This document shows, piece after piece, positions 27,058 to 34,561 of a stretch of 64,000 bases of DNA. The notes below the pieces were generated by a model that searched no databases, was not told the DNA's origin, and saw nothing but the letters and a program-made list of their open reading frames with translations. The DNA lies in NCBI RefSeq assembly GCF_013359725.1, contig NZ_JABFMW010000018.1:1-64000 (forward strand), written 5' to 3'. Every line of letters starts with the position of its first letter. The stretch's first letter is position 1. This DNA comes from Pseudarthrobacter sp. C4D7 (GTDB lineage Bacteria; Actinomycetota; Actinomycetes; Actinomycetales; Micrococcaceae). The translations under genes and the position numbers were made by a program.

Positions 27058-28104
27058 ATGGCTCCTCGTCCCAAATGGTGGCACGCCCTGCAAGCTTCCA
27101 AGGGGGAAGTTCGGCTCGCGGTCGACCTTTATAACCGTTCTGGAAACGAACGACAGCTTGAAGCGTTCATCGTTCACATGAATCTTGGTTGGACGAAGCT
27201 ACTGCAGGCACGCACGGAATATGACGGCGGCGATCTGTACGAACGCGATGGACGCGGGTGGCGCAAGAAGCACCCTGAGGGTGGATACCTTTATAAGCCC
27301 CTTCGGACGCTACTCGGAGAGCAGTTTTCCAACGCAGACCCCTGCCTGAGCAACATCACCTTCTTTCAGGGCCTTCGGAACCAGATAGAACATCGCCATG
27401 AGGCCAAAATTGCCGCCCTCGTTGCAGGTCGTACCCAGGCCCTCCTGATCAACTACGAGCAAACGCTGGTGGAGTGGTTCGGACAGGACGAAGCATTAGG
27501 TTCAGAGCTTCGCTTCCCCTTGTTCGTATCGACAATCACCGACGACGCGGCCACAGCGGTCAAGGCGCTACGGGCCCAGATACCGCGGGGAGTCCTCGAC
27601 TGGGTTCAGGACTTCGATGCCTCGCTCGAACCTGGCCTGACAGCCGACCAGCGCTTTGACTTCAGGATCTACCTCGTGCCGCACAAGGGCCCTAAAACCC
27701 AGGCCGATGCCTCTATGACCTTCGTGCGAGAAGAGGAACTTACCGAGGACCAACGTGCGGTGCTCAACCAGGTGCAAACCATCATTCGGGAAAAGCGCGT
27801 GTCTGTCGAAGACCTAAATGGGCTGAAGGCCGGCGAGGTGGTTGAACAAGTCGACGTACGCCTGGACTCAACATTCAACATGCATATGCACACACAGGCC
27901 TGGAAGTACTACGCGATACGGCCGCCTTCCGATTCGACGGACCGCGCTGCCACGAAACCTCAGTTTTGCTATTACAACGGCACCTTCGAGCAGTACATCT
28001 ATACGCCTGCGTGGGTGGAATACCTTGTGCGGCACCTAGCTAATGCCGAGGAGTACGCCGCCGTGCGAGCGTGGCGCCCAGCGAATACGGAGCCTAGGCC
28101 GTGA
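27058..28104 (+). CDS. DUF3644 (HEPN-like) protein
   Basis: The 348-residue protein matches the DUF3644 pattern. Helices at 1-60 (VRLAVDLYNRSG...LEAFIVHMNLGWTKLLQA) are followed by LRNQIEHR, where Arg107 and His112 form the RX4-6H motif of HEPN RNases. HEPN proteins often act as RNases in toxin-antitoxin and phage-defence systems. The C-terminal 200 residues are unassigned. It has no obvious antitoxin next to it. The start is ATG, with no strong ribosome site visible. Confidence 0.75.
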   Translation: MAPRPKWWHALQASKGEVRLAVDLYNRSGNERQLEAFIVHMNLGWTKLLQARTEYDGGDLYERDGRGWRKKHPEGGYLYKPLRTLLGEQFSNADPCLSNITFFQGLRNQIEHRHEAKIAALVAGRTQALLINYEQTLVEWFGQDEALGSELRFPLFVSTITDDAATAVKALRAQIPRGVLDWVQDFDASLEPGLTADQRFDFRIYLVPHKGPKTQADASMTFVREEELTEDQRAVLNQVQTIIREKRVSVEDLNGLKAGEVVEQVDVRLDSTFNMHMHTQAWKYYAIRPPSDSTDRAATKPQFCYYNGTFEQYIYTPAWVEYLVRHLANAEEYAAVRAWRPANTEPRP

Positions 28105-28158
28105 GGTGTCAGAACGTCAGAATGGCATACGACGCCCCCACCCTCGTTTCCCAGGCAA

Positions 28159-28284
28159 CTAGCCCGGGAGTCCACGAACAATATCCCAAACCACAGGGAT
28201 TAGAGCAGCGATCACTACGCTTACAGTATTTACCCACAACGGACCGTTCCCAGCCTTCCGTTCTCTAGGTCGTGCTGCGTTCAT
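28159..28284 (-). CDS. Tiny membrane peptide, 41 residues
   Basis: This short frame has a basic N-terminus (MNAARPRERKAG), one hydrophobic helix (about residues 17-35, VNTVSVVIAALIPVVWDIV) and a short tail. The ATG follows AGGGGGTGGTTCAGA. It overlaps the last 20 bases of the 267-residue gene in another frame, so it is translationally linked to it. The layout resembles small membrane toxins or regulators, but no homology is claimed. A second such peptide is encoded at 36835-36948. Confidence 0.55.
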   Translation of the reverse strand: MNAARPRERKAGNGPLWVNTVSVVIAALIPVVWDIVRGLPG

Positions 28285-29068
28285 TCTGAACCACCCCCTG
28301 CCCCAACATATCGGCGTGCTTTTGAAGGATCTCGCTAAGGTCGATCGTCCCTTTGGACGGCAGACTGAACGGGGCTTTGAGGCTGTAGTGGCGCTCCGTA
28401 AACGTGATTTGCGCCGTTGAGTAATCCTCTCTAGTGCGGTCCTCCGAGGAAATCAGGTTGTGCGCTCTCAGATCATTGAAACCTTCGGTGAGAACATCTC
28501 CTGAGAACCCGTACCACTTCTTGACGAGGTTGCCTGGTAGGTAGAAACCGGGACGTAGAGACCGGGCAACTAGAAGGACCGCCTTGCCCTGAACGGTTAA
28601 CTTTCGATACCAGTCATCCGACCAGTACTCCAGTGGAAGCGTGAAGTAGTTGCCGGATGGGGCTGTATACGGCTCGCCGCTTCCGCTTTCGTGAAGCGTG
28701 GTGATTTTTGCTTGCTTGGATTCCCTTTCTCGGAGAACGAGCTTTCGGGAGGCAAGCCTGGCCCAGCATCGGGAAACAGCGTCCTTCCCGTACGCCTCAT
28801 CGCCGAGTCCCATAGCCCGTGACCAAACGGCTGCGTCTCGTTTGGTGTCCCAGGGTTCGGCGGATGCTGCCAAGCGGTGAAGTAAGTAGAGATCCAGAGA
28901 GCGCCCGTTGCTAGAGTTGATGAGGGCACCCAGAGCACCTGGAATTTTTCCCTTGCCGTCCTGGCGTTGAACGAAATCGGTCCGAATAGGTACGTTCTTC
29001 CTCCGTTTCGAGTCAGTCAGAAGTGCCTGCACCGACTTGTCTTGAAGTTCTTTCCATTGCTGTTTCAT
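28265..29068 (-). CDS. Unrecognised basic protein, possible DNA-binding
   Basis: The 267-residue protein is not recognised. It is basic at the N-terminus (DSKRRKNVPI), with helical segments that could form one or two winged helices, for example DLYLLHRLAASAEP and, later, VLTEGFNDLRAHNLISSED. It is preceded by a long perfect hairpin and three related 10-base repeats, an arrangement seen at plasmid origins and at autoregulated promoters. A replication initiator or repressor is therefore possible. The tiny membrane peptide gene overlaps its 3' end. Confidence 0.6.
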   Translation of the reverse strand: MKQQWKELQDKSVQALLTDSKRRKNVPIRTDFVQRQDGKGKIPGALGALINSSNGRSLDLYLLHRLAASAEPWDTKRDAAVWSRAMGLGDEAYGKDAVSRCWARLASRKLVLRERESKQAKITTLHESGSGEPYTAPSGNYFTLPLEYWSDDWYRKLTVQGKAVLLVARSLRPGFYLPGNLVKKWYGFSGDVLTEGFNDLRAHNLISSEDRTREDYSTAQITFTERHYSLKAPFSLPSKGTIDLSEILQKHADMLGQGVVQNERSTT

Positions 29069-29107
29069 GCACTGATCTAAGCACTATCAGCCGATTTGAG
29101 TTGGCGG

Positions 29108-29200
29108 ATACCATCCGCTGAACTGTCGTTTCAGCGGATGGTATATAACGACCGTTAACAAATTCCACATAGCAATACCGTTGCAAACGCCCGTTAACAA
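29108..29200. promoter_or_regulatory. Long hairpin and iteron-like repeats
   Basis: ATACCATCCGCTGAA (29108-29122) and its exact complement (29130-29144) form a 15-base stem with a 7-base loop, about 40 bases upstream of the 267-residue gene. CCGTTAACAA follows at 29152-29161 and 29191-29200, with a degenerate CCGTTGCAAA between at 29178-29187. The arrangement is an operator or small origin. Confidence 0.55.
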
Positions 29201-29374
29201 TGCCAAAAGGCCAACCGGCGTTTAAGCGCAAGCCCGCCGCGGCGAGGGTATGCAGCTATTGCGACTTTAAAAACTTTGGTTGGAATTCGAGACCGCCTCC
29301 GCCCCCGGCCTCCGGGGCCAGCCACGGAGCCGCCATAGTCTGTGCAGCGGACGCCCGGGTGGTGCACAAAGTAG

Positions 29375-29411
29375 GGAAGGACCGGCACCAGTTCACGGTG
29401 CCGGTCCTTCC
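29375..29411. terminator. Strong hairpin terminator
   Basis: GGAAGGACCGGCACC pairs perfectly with GGTGCCGGTCCTTCC around a 7-base loop. A similar hairpin lies at 33111-33144, and both are followed by the same 18-base element (29420-29437 and 33153-33170). No convincing gene lies between 29201 and 29374. Confidence 0.7.
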
Positions 29412-29419
29412 TGGGTTTC

Positions 29420-29437
29420 CCTCTGCAAAGGAAATCT
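29420..29437 (+). repeat. Conserved CCTCTGCAAAGGAAATCT element, copy 1
   Basis: These 18 bases recur exactly at 33153-33170, both times just after a GC hairpin. The core CCTCTGCAAA-GGA recurs in opposite orientation at 31036-31049, 32445-32458 and 34570-34583, in the ribosome-site region of three genes. Confidence 0.7.
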
Positions 29438-29636
29438 GTGTTTCAGCGTAGCTGAATTGCGGGTGCTGCTGCCACGGGATGGGGATCTTCGTTGTTCCTG
29501 GTCCCGCGGGGAATTGGTTTCTGGGGTTGTGTCGCGTGGAGCGGCGGTCCGCCGCTGGTGAGTAGTTGCTGTGGTTCGCCCTAGCGGCGGACCGCCCCAC
29601 TTTGGGAGGTTCCCGGTCCGCCGCTGGTGGTTGGTG

Positions 29637-29669
29637 CCTTGCCGGGCGGTTGGTTACCGCCCGGCAAGG
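29637..29669 (-). terminator. Terminator of the ParB-domain gene
   Basis: CCTTGCCGGGCGGT at 29637-29650 pairs with ACCGCCCGGCAAGG at 29656-29669, just past the stop at 29675. Several smaller GCGGCGGTCCGCCGC-type palindromes lie between 29538 and 29630. Confidence 0.75.
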
Positions 29670-29674
29670 GTCCT

Positions 29675-31027
29675 CTACGCGGCTTCGGTGCTGGTTTCCT
29701 TGCCGCTGTCGATGATGATCTGTTCAGTCTCGGATGCGGTGTAGCCCCAGGTGACCAGCTGGTTGAGGTAGTCGCGGTGGCTTTGGTGCGGTGAGCGCCA
29801 TGAGTCCTTGGCGATGGTCTTCTCGTATCCTGCGCAGATCAGGGCGATCAGGGAGAACTCGGGCCTGTTGGTGGTGTGGGCGACGTGGTCGCGGAGCGGG
29901 TTCCAGCCCCAGCGTCCTGCCTTGTCTTCGGTTTTGGCTCCGATCATGTCGGCGGCCACTTCGCCCTGGTAGCCGCTGGCGGTTTCGGGGTGGTGGGTGA
30001 TGGCGTGGACGGTGAAGTACTGCCATCCCTTGGGTGCCTGCTTGCGTGCGAGCAGGGTTTTCACGAACTCGCGGCGGACGACACCAGCGGATTCCATGGC
30101 CTTGTTGTTGGCGATCAGGGTCTTCCGCTCTGCTTTCTGTTCCTCGGTCATGGGGCCGGACTGTGCGGGGCGGCCGCCGTCGTCGCGTTCGTGGCGCGGG
30201 GTGAAGCCGAGTTCCTTCCAGCCGTTGATGACTGGTTTGGCGGAGTGGTGGCCTTGCCAGTTGCGCTGGATGACGTAGGCGTTGGCGTCGTCCTCGGTGG
30301 CGGGTTCTCCGTCGGCCCGGTTCGCGGCCGAGACGTACAGGGCTTCTTCGTCCGCGTAGTGGCCCGCGTCCTCCACGATGGTCTTGCCCTGGCCTTCGAG
30401 TTCGGCGACCAGCGCGGCGCGGGCGGCGGCGATGTCCCGCTTGTCCCGCAGGCGCTGGGTGACGTGCAGGAGCATGTCGGGTTCGTCGGCGAGGACTGAT
30501 TCGAGTTCCTCGGTCGCGTCGGGGTCGTCTTCAAATTCGGCCAGAATCAGGGCTTCTTCGATGGTGCATCCCTTGCCCAGGGCGGTGTCCCCAGCCGTGG
30601 TGGACTTGGCCTTCAGGGCATCCTCGACATTGATCTTGGTCCGCCCGGTCTTCTTGGCGATCTGTGCCGCTGAGACGCCGATCAGGGAGAGCTGGTGGTA
30701 GGCCTCGGCTTCGTCGGCCTCGGTCAGCGCGGAGCGTTGGATGTTCTCGACCACCTGGGTGAGGATGCGTTCTGCTTCCTCGGGGCTGTCGGTGACCATG
30801 ACGGGGATCTCGGGGCGTTCGGCTTCGACGGCTGCGCGGGTTCGGCGCTGTCCTATCAGGACGTGCACGGTGCCGTCTTCCTTGCGGTGCGCGATCACGG
30901 GCTCGAGTACGCCGTGTTCCTTGATGCTGGCCACGAAGGCAGGGGTGAGCGCGGCGTCTTTGCGGACGTTGACGTCGATGGTCAGGGTCTTGGGGTCGAG
31001 CATTTCCAGCGTGGGTGTGGTGTTCAT
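29675..31027 (-). CDS. ParB/Spo0J-domain protein
   Basis: The 450-residue protein has a ParB N-terminal domain at about 5-100, with GQRRTRAA (59-66) corresponding to the CTP-binding box of ParB proteins, and an HTH near 110-140 (VSAAQIAKKTGRT). The long C-terminal half is helical and acidic and lacks a match to ordinary ParB. No parA lies next to it; the plasmid's parAB pair is at 38.3-40 kb. A role in plasmid DNA organisation or regulation is more likely than simple partition. The ATG at 31025-31027 follows AAAAGGAG. The frame upstream of it is the repeated leader, not coding. Confidence 0.8.
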   Translation of the reverse strand: MNTTPTLEMLDPKTLTIDVNVRKDAALTPAFVASIKEHGVLEPVIAHRKEDGTVHVLIGQRRTRAAVEAERPEIPVMVTDSPEEAERILTQVVENIQRSALTEADEAEAYHQLSLIGVSAAQIAKKTGRTKINVEDALKAKSTTAGDTALGKGCTIEEALILAEFEDDPDATEELESVLADEPDMLLHVTQRLRDKRDIAAARAALVAELEGQGKTIVEDAGHYADEEALYVSAANRADGEPATEDDANAYVIQRNWQGHHSAKPVINGWKELGFTPRHERDDGGRPAQSGPMTEEQKAERKTLIANNKAMESAGVVRREFVKTLLARKQAPKGWQYFTVHAITHHPETASGYQGEVAADMIGAKTEDKAGRWGWNPLRDHVAHTTNRPEFSLIALICAGYEKTIAKDSWRSPHQSHRDYLNQLVTWGYTASETEQIIIDSGKETSTEAA

Positions 31028-31378
31028 GGTGTTGCTCCTTTTGCAGAGGATTCCGGTGGGTGGGGCGACCAATGGTGACCGGCCAGCTTCCCTCTCCCCC
31101 CGTTGTTTTTTGGCTGCTGGCGGAGCTTGCGGAGCTGTGCCCGACGGAGGCCCGTCTACCCGCCAGGGCAAAGGACGGGAAATTCCTGAAGGAAATAAGC
31201 GAGGAACGAGCGCCGCAAGGAAATTCCAGGCCTGCAGGCCCCGACGAAGGAGGGGCTAGACGGGGTGGAGCGGGCACGTACGATCCGAAGGACAGCAGTC
31301 AAAAAACGTCGTAGACACACCAGGTCCAGGGACGGCGGAGCCGGCACTGGACCCAACAGCCGGCCGCGCCAGCGGACG
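31028..31378 (-). promoter_or_regulatory. Repeated structured leader, copy A
   Basis: This segment is identical to copy C (34562-34913) over about 350 bases and similar to copy B. It lies directly upstream of the ParB-domain gene and contains its ribosome site. On the minus strand, CCCGTCTA (complement of 31257-31264) can pair with TAGACGGG (complement of 31151-31158), enclosing hairpins at 31159-31179, 31183-31194 and 31238-31256. A further stem lies at 31323-31353. A TTGACT box (complement of 31297-31302) may be a -35 element. A transcribed, structured leader is the best reading; a free ncRNA is also possible. Confidence 0.65.
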
Positions 31379-31504
31379 ACCGAATCAGTGTGAGCCCTGC
31401 GAGCACCATTCTTTGTCCTGCGCCCTATTGGACTTTTCCTGGGCCGGCCAGGAGGCTGGGCGCGTCCGGGCGGCAAGGTGATGAGCGTCAGTCTTTTCGG
31501 GATT

Positions 31505-31558
31505 GGCGGGCCGCCGCCGGCGACCACCGCGGCAACTGCACCGTTGCGGCGGCCCGCC
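31505..31558. repeat. GC-rich inverted repeat
   Basis: GGCGGGCCGCCGC at 31505-31517 is the exact complement of 31546-31558. A smaller inverted repeat sits in the loop. It lies between leader A and the terminator of the DUF3846 unit, in a gap without a gene. Confidence 0.6.
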
Positions 31559-31572
31559 CGGACCTGGGCCGG

Positions 31573-31615
31573 CAGGCAGGTGGCCGGGAGCTTTCCGTTC
31601 CCGGCCACCTGCCTG
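31573..31615 (-). terminator. Terminator of the DUF3846 operon
   Basis: A perfect 17-base stem (CAGGCAGGTGGCCGGGA and its complement) with a 9-base loop begins 5 bases past the stop at 31620. Confidence 0.85.
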
Positions 31616-31619
31616 GTTC

Positions 31620-31970
31620 TTAGGCGGAGAGTTGGGCGTCGAAGAGGTCTTCGGCGAGCCCGACGAGGTAGTCGGGGACGTCAGTCTCTTCGCCATGAGT
31701 GCCTTGGCCCAGGAAGACCACGTCACCGCAGAAGATGTCGTTCAGGTAAAGCCCGGTTTCGCGGAAGAGGTGTCCTGCGCGGATGTTCGCGGGCAGGTTG
31801 ATGATCTTCCCTTCCTCGTTGAGGTAGGCGTGCCATTCGCCGCGGGTGATGGCTTCGATATTGCCTTCGACCAGGGCCTGCAGCGTGGGCAGGGATGGGG
31901 TGATGGTTTCGGTACGGACGGGCTGGGACAGCCGGGCCGGGACGATCAATGCGGTGCAGGTGGTGCTCAT
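31620..31970 (-). CDS. DUF3846-family protein
   Basis: The product is about 116 residues. The pattern TLQALVEGNIEAI...WHAYLNEEGKIINLPANIRA...IFCGDVVFLG is that of DUF3846 proteins, which are common on actinobacterial plasmids and phages and have no known function. The second ATG (31968-31970) is preferred, because AAAGGAG lies 7 bases before it but only 1 base before the first ATG. It follows the 142-residue gene by about 37 bases, and both are under leader B. Confidence 0.8.
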   Translation of the reverse strand: MSTTCTALIVPARLSQPVRTETITPSLPTLQALVEGNIEAITRGEWHAYLNEEGKIINLPANIRAGHLFRETGLYLNDIFCGDVVFLGQGTHGEETDVPDYLVGLAEDLFDAQLSA

Positions 31971-32007
31971 GGTCATGCTCCTTTAGGAAAGTTTGGGGCT
32001 GTACTGC

Positions 32008-32436
32008 TTAGGCGGCGTGGACGGCGTAGGGCATCCGGTACCGGCTGGGCAGTTCCGCCGCGGCTTCGGGCAGGTCGGCCGGGCCGTGGGCCTGCCCGTT
32101 CTTCCAGTGGAAGAACGCCTGCTCGGTGATGGCGTCCCACTGCCGGGCTTTGGTCCGGTAGTAGGTGGTTTTCACGTCGCCCTCGCAGTAGGTTGCGACG
32201 CCGAACAGGTTGCCGATGGAATCGGCGGTGCGAATGGCCGCGACCATGACGTAGGGCCACTGGCCAAGGTCCCAGCCCTCGCTCCCCCAACTGGGGATCA
32301 CGGTCCAGCCGTGTTCGGCGATAAGGTCCATCCAGTCGTACCCGCCGTTGGCGTGGTAGTCGCGCAGGACCGGGGCGTCGGTGATGACCTCGCCGGTATC
32401 GGCGGTGGTCACCGTCTCGGTGGTGATCGCGTTCAT
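32008..32436 (-). CDS. Hypothetical plasmid protein
   Basis: The 142-residue protein is not assigned. It has a Trp-, Tyr- and His-rich core (GYDWMDLIAEHGWTVIPSWG, WPYVMVAAIRT) and a short Thr-rich N-terminus. The sequence is clearly protein-like and soluble. It starts directly after leader B with ribosome site AAAAGGAG and is followed by DUF3846, so it is the first gene of a two-gene unit. Confidence 0.7.
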   Translation of the reverse strand: MNAITTETVTTADTGEVITDAPVLRDYHANGGYDWMDLIAEHGWTVIPSWGSEGWDLGQWPYVMVAAIRTADSIGNLFGVATYCEGDVKTTYYRTKARQWDAITEQAFFHWKNGQAHGPADLPEAAAELPSRYRMPYAVHAA

Positions 32437-32790
32437 GGTGTTACTCCTTTTGCAGAGGAATGTGGTGGGTGGGGCGACCAGGGGTGACCGGCCAGCTTCC
32501 CCTCTCCCCCCGTTGTTTTTTGGTTGCTGGCAAGCTTGCTTGCTCGGCGGCCGACGGAGGCCCGTCTACCCGTAGGGCAAGGCCGGGAAAATCCTCGGAG
32601 GAAATAAGCGAGGAACGAGCGCCGGACAGGAATTTCGCGGGTGCAGGCCCCGACGAAGGAGGGGCTAGACGGGGTGGAGCGGACGCCTAGAATCCGTAGG
32701 ACAGCAACCAGAAAACGTCGTAGACACACCAGGTTCAGGGGTGGCGGAGCTCTGCGACGGCGCCCCTGAACCCAACAGCCGGCCGCGCCA
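32437..32790 (-). promoter_or_regulatory. Repeated structured leader, copy B (diverged)
   Basis: This copy is about 80 percent identical by eye to A and C. It keeps the CCCGTCTA/TAGACGGG pair (32561-32568 with 32666-32673). The outer stem has GGTTCAGGGG/CCCCTGAACC (32732-32741, 32763-32772) where A and C have GGTCCAG/CTGGACC. One G-C pair has become an A-T pair, with both sides changed. This supports a selected secondary structure. The ribosome site and spacing to the ATG are the same as in A and C. Confidence 0.65.
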
Positions 32791-32865
32791 GCGGACGCCC
32801 ACCAGGGTGAAGCGCAGCGGAACCCGCAGCGCGCCCCGCGCGCTGCTTCTGCGTAGGGTGGGCGT

Positions 32866-33111
32866 ATGAATGACCCGGAAGCGCAGCATCCCGGCGGTCG
32901 TAGTGGCCGCCCACGGACCGGGCCGGACTATTCACGGATTCAGCGGATCCTGGTGTTGATTTTCACGGCAGCCGCAGCTGGCTGCTGGGTGCTGGTGGCG
33001 GCAGACCTGGCTGTAGGGCGGCCGGCGGGAGGCGATGTCTTCATCGCCGCGCTCAACACTCTCGCGGCCGCAGCGTTTTGGTGGATGGCTGCGAGCAACG
33101 GCGCGAGATAG
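32866..33111 (+). CDS. Small membrane protein, two helices
   Basis: The 81-residue protein has two hydrophobic helices at about 27-48 (RILVLIFTAAAAGCWVLVAA) and 57-75 (VFIAALNTLAAAAFWWMAA), with a basic N-terminus facing the cytoplasm. Function unknown. It is divergent from leader B and is followed at once by a terminator hairpin overlapping its last base. A GC-rich inverted repeat near 32825-32850 lies before the start. Confidence 0.65.
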   Translation: MNDPEAQHPGGRSGRPRTGPDYSRIQRILVLIFTAAAAGCWVLVAADLAVGRPAGGDVFIAALNTLAAAAFWWMAASNGAR

Positions 33112-33144
33112 GAAAGGCCGGCACTTGTGTGTGCCGGCCTTTCC
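33111..33144 (+). terminator. Terminator after the small membrane protein
   Basis: GGAAAGGCCGGCAC pairs with GTGCCGGCCTTTCC around TTGTGT. It is followed by GGGTTTT and then the conserved 18-base element at 33153-33170. Confidence 0.85.
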
Positions 33145-33152
33145 GGGTTTTC

Positions 33153-33170
33153 CCTCTGCAAAGGAAATCT
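33153..33170 (+). repeat. Conserved CCTCTGCAAAGGAAATCT element, copy 2
   Basis: Exact copy of 29420-29437, again next to a hairpin terminator. With the inverted cores in leaders A and C, it brackets the ParB-domain and DUF4192 units. Confidence 0.7.
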
Positions 33171-33197
33171 ATGGGTGCGGCGTCATTGCCGCGGGTG

Positions 33198-33350
33198 TCA
33201 CTGCTCGTCGAGTCGGTGGTCTTTGACGGGCCGGTCCACGGGTCCTGTGATCGGTCCTGCGGTTAGCAGGCTCAGTTCCAGGATGTCTTCCAGCGGGCTC
33301 GCGTCCGGGGCAACGGTGTCGTCTTCGGTCATGCGGAAGGGGTCAGCCAC
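33198..33350 (-). CDS. Small acidic hypothetical protein
   Basis: A 50-residue frame begins at a GTG preceded by AAGGAG at good spacing. The product is acidic at the N-terminus (MTEDDTVAPDASPLEDILEL) and has no membrane segment. Longer starts upstream give a non-protein-like extension. Function unknown. It lies downstream of the DUF4192 gene on the same strand, behind that gene's terminator. Confidence 0.5.
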   Translation of the reverse strand: MADPFRMTEDDTVAPDASPLEDILELSLLTAGPITGPVDRPVKDHRLDEQ

Positions 33351-33508
33351 GTGCGAGGCTCCTTGACTGTCTGGGATGGGCGTCGTCCCTTCACAGTATC
33401 GGTTGTTCCTGCAGCCCGGCTGGAAGTCGCGGCGCCCGCGGCAGCGTCCAACGCGGCCGGAGGAGCCCTGGCGGGGGAGGCCGCCGCGCACCTGGGAAAC
33501 CCAAACAG

Positions 33509-33543
33509 GTAGGCCGAACCCCTTTGTGTGGGGTCCGGCCTAC
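33509..33543 (-). terminator. Terminator of the DUF4192 gene
   Basis: GTAGGCCG pairs with CGGCCTAC, continuing after one mismatch into ACCCC/GGGGT with loop TTTGTGT, directly past the stop at 33548. Confidence 0.8.
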
Positions 33544-33547
33544 GGGT

Positions 33548-34561
33548 CTAGCGGCTCAGTTGTCGGTCATACGCCTTCTTCGGGTCGCGGGTGCAGTCGG
33601 CGAGCAGGCCGCGGTTGACCAGTTCGCCAAGGAGTTCGGCGAGTCGGTAACCGTCGACGTCCTCCAGTGCGAGCTTGAAGTAGCGGGCGGCGAAGCTGGA
33701 CTTTCCTTTGAGCCATTCCAGCCAGCCCATCAGGCACAGCATCGGTGCGCGCTGCCCTTCAGGGGTAGCCTTCATGAGTTCGAACGCCACTTCCTGGGCG
33801 GTGTCCACGCGGGCCCAATCAGGGCGGGTGAGGAACACACCGAGCATGACGGAGGTGAACTGGTCGGGTGCGTGGGTGATGATGTCACCCATCATGTAGT
33901 CCCGGACGGTGGGGTGCTGCAACGCTCCTGCCAGCTGGTGCGCGGTCTGGGTGGTCAGGCTCTTGGGGTCATCGAGCACCTTTGCCCACGCTGCGCGGCT
34001 GGCTTCCAAGTCCTCGGGCCAGCCGTCGGGCTTGTGCGCGGCGATCGCCTCGCGTGCTGCCTCGTCCCCGGTGAACGGTGCCGGTGCGGTGAAGCCGGTA
34101 ACGGCACTCCCCCGGTAGATCAGGGCGGCGTTGCCGGTACTGGTGGTGATGGCGTCCAGTGACTGGTTGGGGCAGCAGCTGGTGTCCATGCAGTGGTAGT
34201 TCCGCCACAGTTCGGAGGTCACCAACCATGCGTCCTGCAGTGGCATCCCGGCGGTTTCCAGTTCGGTGCGCAGGGCCTCCACGTGCCCGGAGTACGGGCG
34301 CGGATCCTCGGTGGTGTCCTCATCGGTGTAGATCACCAGAAGGCTGCCGGTGGCTGCGTCGTCGGCCGTCAGGTAGCTGACGATGGTTTGGGCATAGCCG
34401 ACCGGGTCCTGCCCGAACGGTGCATCGACGCGCAGGGTCGCACCGAGCTTGTTACCCTGCATGGTCAGGGCGACGAAGGACTCCGTAGGGGTTTGTCCCA
34501 GCGTGTGCGGGATGAAGGCCAGGATGTCGGCGGGGCCGGTGAACCTGATGGGGTCGTTCAT
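33548..34561 (-). CDS. DUF4192-family protein
   Basis: The 337-residue protein shows the DUF4192 pattern: PADILAFIPHTLGQTPTESFVALTMQ at the N-terminus, then GATLRVDAP, LLVIYTDED and a helical C-terminal half (FELMKATPEGQRAPMLCLMGWLEW). The family is widespread in actinobacteria on chromosomes and plasmids, and its function is unknown. The ATG at 34559-34561 follows AAAAGGAG. The frame upstream is leader C and is not coding. Confidence 0.85.
   Translation of the reverse strand: MNDPIRFTGPADILAFIPHTLGQTPTESFVALTMQGNKLGATLRVDAPFGQDPVGYAQTIVSYLTADDAATGSLLVIYTDEDTTEDPRPYSGHVEALRTELETAGMPLQDAWLVTSELWRNYHCMDTSCCPNQSLDAITTSTGNAALIYRGSAVTGFTAPAPFTGDEAAREAIAAHKPDGWPEDLEASRAAWAKVLDDPKSLTTQTAHQLAGALQHPTVRDYMMGDIITHAPDQFTSVMLGVFLTRPDWARVDTAQEVAFELMKATPEGQRAPMLCLMGWLEWLKGKSSFAARYFKLALEDVDGYRLAELLGELVNRGLLADCTRDPKKAYDRQLSR

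Noticed and set aside
29200-29451. Possible 83-residue plus-strand protein
   Set aside because: A strong terminator hairpin lies inside it, and the C-terminal half reads through that hairpin; only the first 20 residues look protein-like.
31028-31171. Extended N-terminus of the ParB-domain protein through the leader
   Set aside because: The same extension would precede DUF4192, an unrelated protein, because the leader DNA is duplicated; the ATG after the ribosome site is the better start.
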